Shown here one piece after another: positions 59,144 through 64,000 of a DNA stretch of 64,000 nucleotides. Numbering within the stretch: position 1 is the stretch's first letter; each line of letters opens with the position of its first letter. Under the pieces are notes generated by a model. It had not been told where the DNA came from. It made no database searches and saw only the letters and a list, made by a program, of their open reading frames with translations. Source of the DNA: Perlucidibaca wandonensis (GTDB taxonomy: Bacteria > Pseudomonadota > Gammaproteobacteria > Pseudomonadales > Moraxellaceae); contig NZ_JBHTIT010000001.1 of NCBI RefSeq assembly GCF_042677145.1, positions 682,001-746,000 on the forward strand, read 5' to 3'. The translations under genes and the position numbers were made by a program.

Positions 59144-60834
59144 GTCTAGACATGGACATGAGTGAGTTCCACGGCATCTTCTTCGAAGAAACCTCGGAGC
59201 ACCTTGCCTGTCTGGAAACACTGCTGGTCGGGCTTGATCGTGGGCAACCCGATCCGGAGGTAATGAATGCTATTTTTCGTGCCGCGCACTCCATTAAAGG
59301 TAGTGCCAGTACTTTCGGTTTTCCTGACATGGCAGCGGTTACCCATGACTTGGAAACTCTTTTAGATAAAGCTCGCAAGGGCGAATTGGTGTTGACCGAA
59401 GAGATCGTCGATATCACCTTGGAAGCTCGCGATGTTTTGCTGGCTCAGCTTGATCATCACCAAGGCGCAGCAGCAGTTGCGCAATCGGTAGTTGATAGCT
59501 TGTGTGCCCGTGTTCGCGCCTTGGCATCTGGCACTACGTCGGTAGTTGCAGAGGCTGCTGCCGCAGTTGAAGTGGTAGATGTGGAGAAGCCCAAAGCCGC
59601 AGTCAAAGTCATTGAGTCTTCGTCTATTCGTGTCAGTGTTGAAAAAGTCGATCAGCTCATCAACCTAGTTGGCGAACTAGTTATCACGCAGTCCATGTTG
59701 GCACTCACCGAACAAAGCCCACTCAATGATGGTAGCGCCGATGCTGAGCGTTTACTTGAGCGCTTGCAGCAGCTAGAGCGCAACACGCGTGAACTGCAAG
59801 AAACCGTGATGAGCATTCGTATGTTGCCGGTGAGTGCGGTGTTTAATCGCTTCCCGCGCTTGGTACGTGACCTTGCTGGCAAGCTCGATAAGCAAATTGA
59901 GCTGCGCACTTTTGGTGAGTCCACCGAGCTTGATCGCGGCGTCATTGAAAAAATCACCGACCCGCTGACACACCTCATTCGTAATAGCGTTGATCACGGC
60001 ATTGAATTGTCCGATGAGCGCGTTGCCGCCGGCAAACCGGCGAAAGGCATTTTGACCTTATCGGCGTATCACCAAGGCGGCAGTGTGGTGATCAAGATTC
60101 AAGATGATGGCAAAGGCTTTGATCGCGACCGCATCTTGGCGAAAGCCCGCGAGCGCAAAATTCCCTTGAGTGACACGCCGACAGATCAAGAAATTTGGAA
60201 TCTGATTTTCGCACCCGGTTTCTCTACCGCCGATACCGTAACCGATGTCTCTGGACGTGGTGTGGGCATGGATGTGGTGCGGCGAAATATCGAAAACCTT
60301 GGCGGCCGTGTCGATCTGCAATCGGCGCCAGGCGTTGGCACCACCATCACCATTCGCTTGCCGCTGACCCTGGCCATTATGGATGGCATGTCGGTGGGCA
60401 TCGGTGAGCAAAATTACATTGTGCCGCTAACAGCGATTATCGAATCGATGCGGCCATTGCCGAAAGACTTGAAATCATTAGTTGGTCATGACGGTAGCAA
60501 AGGCCGATTAGTGCTAGTTCGCGGCGAGTATTTGCCGCTGGTGGCATTGCACGAAGTCTTCAATATCGAGCCAAAAAGCGCAGAGCCTGAAAAAGGCATT
60601 CTGATCATTGTCGACACGGAAAGTGGCCGTGCAGCGCTATTTGTCGATGAGCTTTTAGGTCAGCGCCAAGTGGTGATCAAAAGCTTGGAATCGAACTATC
60701 GCAAAGTGCCCGGTATTTCAGCCGCAACCATTATGGGTGATGGCAGTGTGTCGATGATTTTGGATGTATCTGAGGCTGTTCGCTTAGGGCGGCGGCATGG
60801 TGTAGCGGCAGTAGCGATGGCGCAGGCTGTCTAG
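59140..60834 (+). CDS. cheA: Chemotaxis histidine kinase CheA
   Basis: 564 residues: Hpt/P1 about 1-115 with His50 (AAHSIKGSAS), a short Ala/Val-rich linker, dimerization P3 about 150-215, ATPase P4 about 215-400 (NSVDHGIE; DVSGRGVGMDVV), CheW-like P5 about 405-555. There is no room for the P2 CheY-binding domain found in E. coli CheA (654 residues). GGAGG lies 4 nt before the ATG, which overlaps the CheX-like stop. Confidence 0.95.
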   Translation: MSLDMDMSEFHGIFFEETSEHLACLETLLVGLDRGQPDPEVMNAIFRAAHSIKGSASTFGFPDMAAVTHDLETLLDKARKGELVLTEEIVDITLEARDVLLAQLDHHQGAAAVAQSVVDSLCARVRALASGTTSVVAEAAAAVEVVDVEKPKAAVKVIESSSIRVSVEKVDQLINLVGELVITQSMLALTEQSPLNDGSADAERLLERLQQLERNTRELQETVMSIRMLPVSAVFNRFPRLVRDLAGKLDKQIELRTFGESTELDRGVIEKITDPLTHLIRNSVDHGIELSDERVAAGKPAKGILTLSAYHQGGSVVIKIQDDGKGFDRDRILAKARERKIPLSDTPTDQEIWNLIFAPGFSTADTVTDVSGRGVGMDVVRRNIENLGGRVDLQSAPGVGTTITIRLPLTLAIMDGMSVGIGEQNYIVPLTAIIESMRPLPKDLKSLVGHDGSKGRLVLVRGEYLPLVALHEVFNIEPKSAEPEKGILIIVDTESGRAALFVDELLGQRQVVIKSLESNYRKVPGISAATIMGDGSVSMILDVSEAVRLGRRHGVAAVAMAQAV

Positions 60835-60843
60835 GGAGTTGGT

Positions 60844-61353
60844 ATGGATATTTTACAGCGTGATAACTCAAAACCGAACACAGGGCATGAGTTTTTAACT
60901 TTTGCTTTGGGCGCTGAAGAGTACGGCATCGATATTTTAAAAGTGCAAGAGATACGCTGCTATGAGCGCGTAACGCATATTGTTAATGCGCCAGCGTTTA
61001 TTAAAGGTGTGATTAATTTGCGCGGCATTATTGTGCCGATTATCGATTTACGCCTGAAATTTAACTTAGGCAGTGCCGATTACACCGCATTTACGGTGGT
61101 GATTATTCTTAATTTAAATTCGCGCGTGGTTGGCGTGGTGGTCGACAGCGTATCGGATGTGATTCAGCTCGAAACTGATGAAATTCGTGAAGCGCCCAGC
61201 CTAAGCAGCGTCGATTTAGATGCTCAATTTATTCGCGGTCTGGCCACGCTAAATGAGCGCATGGTGATTCTCATGGACATTGAAGCGTTGATGAGCAGCC
61301 GAGACATGGCATTAACAAATACACCGACGCCGGCTAGTGCCGACGCCGCCTGA
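60844..61353 (+). CDS. cheW: Chemotaxis coupling protein CheW
   Basis: 169 residues, two SH3-like subdomains. LGAEEYGIDILKVQEIR near residue 23 and INLRGIIVPIIDLRLK near residue 57 are diagnostic. Bridges CheA to receptors. TAGGGAG precedes the ATG; the receptor gene follows 20 bp later. Confidence 0.97.
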   Translation: MDILQRDNSKPNTGHEFLTFALGAEEYGIDILKVQEIRCYERVTHIVNAPAFIKGVINLRGIIVPIIDLRLKFNLGSADYTAFTVVIILNLNSRVVGVVVDSVSDVIQLETDEIREAPSLSSVDLDAQFIRGLATLNERMVILMDIEALMSSRDMALTNTPTPASADAA

Positions 61354-61373
61354 TTGGAACAAGGAGACACATC

Positions 61374-63737
61374 ATGCGTAATAACCTACCAGTGACAGGC
61401 ACAGAGCGATTTTTAGGCGAGGGTGAGTTCATCCTCTCTAAGGCCGATCAGCAGGGCAATATTGTCTATATGAACCGCACGTTTATTGAAATTAGCGGTT
61501 TTACGGAAGCGGAGCTGATTAATCAGCCGCACAATATTTTGCGCCACCCTGATATGCCAACAGAGGCCTTTCGTGACTTTTGGATGACGCTTAAGTCGGG
61601 CAAGGCATGGAGCGGCATTATTAAAAATCGCTGTAAAAACGGCGATCATTATTGGGTGCAGGCCAACGCTGCACCTATCTGGGAAAATGGCGTAATTACT
61701 GGCTATATGTCGGTGCGTACGCGCCCAGACCGTAAAACGGTAGAGGCGACCGATGAGCTTTATCGCAAAATGCGCAATAAAGAGACCAAGGTCACTTTAT
61801 CTGAAGGTCGCCTTATGCAGCCTGGTTTTGCAGGCTTAGTGCAACGCTTAGGTGACATCAGCTTAAAACGCCGCATGACATTGGTGTTTTTAGCGGCATT
61901 GGCATTGTGGGGCGTGCTTGGCTACAAGGCCCTGGGAGTATCAGGAAGCAGCACTCTTCAATGGGAAATCATTGCAACAATAGTATTTGGTGCAGTCCTT
62001 AATGCGGCATTGCTCTATCGCATTTTCTCTGTGGTGACTAAGCCATTAGATCGTGCACGCAAGCAGATGGTCGAGATCACCAACGGCAATATGTCGTTGC
62101 TGGTACACACCGATCGTCATGATGAAGTCGGCGCGATGACCGACGCCTTCAAATCGATGTTTATCAAATTGCGTTATGACATGGCTGATACGCGTCGTGC
62201 TGCAGACGAAGCGCAGCGCATGGGCTTCGCGCTGGCTAGTGTGAACGCACCGGTCACTGTGTCGAACGAAGAAAACAATCTGATTTACATGAATAACTCG
62301 GCGCGCCGTTTGTTTGAGGACGTTCTGGGCAGCGGTCAGGCTGTCGATAAACTGATGGGAAAACCTATTACTGAGTCACTCGATGACCCAGATTTGAAGT
62401 GTATTACAGCCGGTAAACTAGATGTGCCAAAGGCAGCCGATGGCATGGTCATTGGGCGCAATATCCGCTTAAGCACACGCCCGGTAGTTCATACTGATGG
62501 CACATATCTAGGTCGCGTATGTCAGTGGAATGATCGTACTTCAGAGGTTCGTTCAGAGCAGCAGATCTCGCATATGGTTGAATCAGCTGCCATGGGTGAT
62601 TTTACGCAGCGCATTGATACAAAAGGTAAAGATGGCTTTTTCTTAGCATTGGCAAACAATCTAAATCAGCTAATCGACGCTACCGGCCAAAGTTTGGAGG
62701 ATGTTGTTCGTGTCTTGAATGCGCTAGCCAAAGGCGACTTAACGCAAACGATAGAGCGCGAATATCAAGGCACGTTTGCTCAGATGAAATCTGATGCAAA
62801 TACTACCGTGACACAGCTGAAAGACATCATCACGACAATCACAGAAGCGACCGATGCAATTAACGGTGCAGCCAAAGAAATTGCGGCCGGTAACGCCGAC
62901 TTGTCACGCCGCACCGAGTCGCAAGCCGCAAGCTTGGAGCAAACAGCATCTAGCACCGAGCAGCTGACTAACACGGTGCGTAATAATGCCGATAACGCCA
63001 CGCAAGCTAGCCAGTTAGCACGCACTTCCTCGGAAGTCGCCGATCGCGGTGGTCGTGTTGTTAGCGAAGTGGTCACAACCATGGGCGCCATTGCTGAGTC
63101 TTCTAGCAAAATTGCTGAAATCATTAACGTCATTGATGGCATCGCTTTCCAGACCAACATCTTGGCGCTAAACGCCGCTGTAGAAGCGGCGCGTGCCGGT
63201 GAGCAGGGCCGTGGCTTTGCGGTGGTGGCAGGTGAGGTGCGTAACTTGGCGCAGCGTAGTGCCTCGGCCGCAAAAGAGATCAAAGAGTTGATTTCTGAGT
63301 CGGTAGCGAAAGTATCGAATGGTTACAAGCTAGTGGAAACTGCTGGTCAAACCATGCAGGAAATCGTCAGTTCGACGCAGCAAGTGGCATCGATCATGAA
63401 CGATATTTCGGCGGCATCGGAAGAGCAGCGCACCGGCATCATGCAGCTTAATAGCGCCATCACCACGATGGACGAAACCACGCAGCAAAACGCCGCACTG
63501 GTGGAAGAAGCTGCTGCCGCTGCGCAATCGCTTGAAGACCAATCCACCAACCTGACTGAGGCAGTGGGCGTGTTCCGCATCGATGGCCGTGAACGCTCAG
63601 GCTTCGGTTCACGCAAAGTAGAGCGTCTGCCATTCCGCACGGTTGGCAAAGCACCAGCCTTCAAGTCATCGCCAAAGCCTAAAGCAGTGGGTGGCTCAGC
63701 CGCTGCACGCCTCGATGATGAGTGGGAAGAGTTCTAA
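61374..63737 (+). CDS. Aer-like methyl-accepting chemotaxis protein
   Basis: 787 residues. An N-terminal cytosolic PAS (about 10-120), Aer/FAD-type (NRTFIEISGFTEAEL; HPDMP), two membrane helices about 172-222, HAMP about 222-275, a second PAS-like domain about 285-390, HAMP-like repeats, then the MCP signalling domain with the tip around INVIDGIAFQTNILALNAAV. The C-terminus ends EWEEF, which fits the W-x2-F CheR/CheB tether pentapeptide. No large periplasmic loop, so it probably senses internal redox/energy. A hairpin (63779-63802) lies before cheR. Confidence 0.93.
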   Translation: MRNNLPVTGTERFLGEGEFILSKADQQGNIVYMNRTFIEISGFTEAELINQPHNILRHPDMPTEAFRDFWMTLKSGKAWSGIIKNRCKNGDHYWVQANAAPIWENGVITGYMSVRTRPDRKTVEATDELYRKMRNKETKVTLSEGRLMQPGFAGLVQRLGDISLKRRMTLVFLAALALWGVLGYKALGVSGSSTLQWEIIATIVFGAVLNAALLYRIFSVVTKPLDRARKQMVEITNGNMSLLVHTDRHDEVGAMTDAFKSMFIKLRYDMADTRRAADEAQRMGFALASVNAPVTVSNEENNLIYMNNSARRLFEDVLGSGQAVDKLMGKPITESLDDPDLKCITAGKLDVPKAADGMVIGRNIRLSTRPVVHTDGTYLGRVCQWNDRTSEVRSEQQISHMVESAAMGDFTQRIDTKGKDGFFLALANNLNQLIDATGQSLEDVVRVLNALAKGDLTQTIEREYQGTFAQMKSDANTTVTQLKDIITTITEATDAINGAAKEIAAGNADLSRRTESQAASLEQTASSTEQLTNTVRNNADNATQASQLARTSSEVADRGGRVVSEVVTTMGAIAESSSKIAEIINVIDGIAFQTNILALNAAVEAARAGEQGRGFAVVAGEVRNLAQRSASAAKEIKELISESVAKVSNGYKLVETAGQTMQEIVSSTQQVASIMNDISAASEEQRTGIMQLNSAITTMDETTQQNAALVEEAAAAAQSLEDQSTNLTEAVGVFRIDGRERSGFGSRKVERLPFRTVGKAPAFKSSPKPKAVGGSAAARLDDEWEEF

Positions 63738-63823
63738 GTAGTAGGGCATAACCCCGAAACGGGTCGTGAGTTCCGACGCTGGCCACCATATTGGGTGGTC
63801 AGCGCAACAAGGAGATGCGGGTC

Positions 63824-64000
63824 GTGAAAGCAAATAATGAGCGCGTAGTCACCATTGATGGAAAAGAGGCTGGATTTGCCTTTAATCAAGGTGACTTTCG
63901 GCAAGTTAAAAAACTGATTTATGACCATGCTGGCATCAACTTAGCCGATACCAAACAAGACATGGTGTATTCGCGAATCATTCGCCGTTTGCGCGCAACG
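63824..64000 (+). CDS. cheR: Chemotaxis methyltransferase CheR (3' end outside window)
   Basis: The first 59 codons of an open frame from GTG 63824, 9 nt after AAGGAG; an ATG at 63815 directly abuts that site and is less likely. NQGDFRQVKKLIYDHAGINL followed by KQDMVYSRIIRRLR matches the CheR N-terminal all-alpha domain. It would methylate the upstream receptor. The catalytic domain is outside the window. Confidence 0.88.
   Translation, partial: MKANNERVVTIDGKEAGFAFNQGDFRQVKKLIYDHAGINLADTKQDMVYSRIIRRLRAT

Noticed and set aside
62780..63283. 167-codon open frame antisense to the MCP signalling domain
   Set aside because: The repetitive Ala/Ser-rich sense codons produce it; no independent evidence.

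Overview
The window is ordinary chromosomal DNA of a gammaproteobacterium. The gene order leuC-leuD-leuB-asd-usg-fimV-truA-trpF-(trpBA)-accD-folC-dedD-cvpA-purF-metZ is the one known from Pseudomonas and relatives. The Pseudomonas-like GltX, the PA1571-type small protein beside an ATP-NAD kinase-like gene, and the arrangement gltX / tRNA-Ala / tRNA-Glu point the same way. I cannot name the genus. trpBA sits between trpF and accD, unlike in Pseudomonas itself, so a Pseudomonadales/Cellvibrionales-type relative is my inference. No prophage, insertion sequence, CRISPR array or integrase was seen.

Layout. 1-21.4 kb: an epoxide-hydrolase-like gene and a LysR regulator diverge from leuCDB. The long co-directional biosynthetic run follows (leucine, aspartate semialdehyde, FimV-type proteins, TruA, tryptophan, AccD, FolC, SPOR protein, CvpA, PurF, MetZ, an MFS exporter). 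21.6-28.7 kb: a large hybrid sensor kinase, MutT, and a 1003-residue lipoprotein that joins a parallel beta-helix domain to a diheme cytochrome c domain. 28.7-33.7 kb: gltX, ogt and leuA (ogt and leuA on the minus strand), with an Lrp-type regulator diverging from leuA. 33.8-39.7 kb: tRNA-Ala and tRNA-Glu, an SDR, pterin dehydratase, a CPA2 antiporter, a membrane-anchored lipase, the 4.5S SRP RNA and a flavoprotein. 40-46.5 kb: an esterase, dnaX-ybaB-recR, then flavin oxidoreductases and a thioesterase. 46.5-54.8 kb: PA1571-like protein, ATP-NAD kinase-like protein, Old Yellow Enzyme, htpX (with a sigma-32-like promoter), alaA, msrB, a glutathione peroxidase, an SDR, a ketopantoate reductase-like gene and a second tRNA-Glu. 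54.9-58.1 kb: osmC and an arsR-arsC-acr3-gst arsenic operon. 58.2-64 kb: a chemotaxis operon (cheY, CheX-like, cheA, cheW, Aer-like MCP, cheR start) behind a sigma-28-like promoter.

How the genes work together. Leucine synthesis is split between leuCDB and a distant leuA, each beside its own divergent regulator with a palindromic operator candidate. Redox defence is spread over MsrB, Gpx, OsmC, OYE, Ogt, MutT and GST. The chemotaxis operon supplies receptor, kinase, coupling protein, response regulator, methyltransferase and a probable CheC/CheX-type phosphatase, with no CheZ seen.

The most unusual items are the beta-helix/diheme cytochrome fusion, the unannotated-looking protein between cheY and cheA that carries the CheC/CheX phosphatase motif, the second FimV-like protein between truA and trpF, and a 75-nt near-perfect hairpin at 49131-49205. 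I found no clearly novel multi-gene system.
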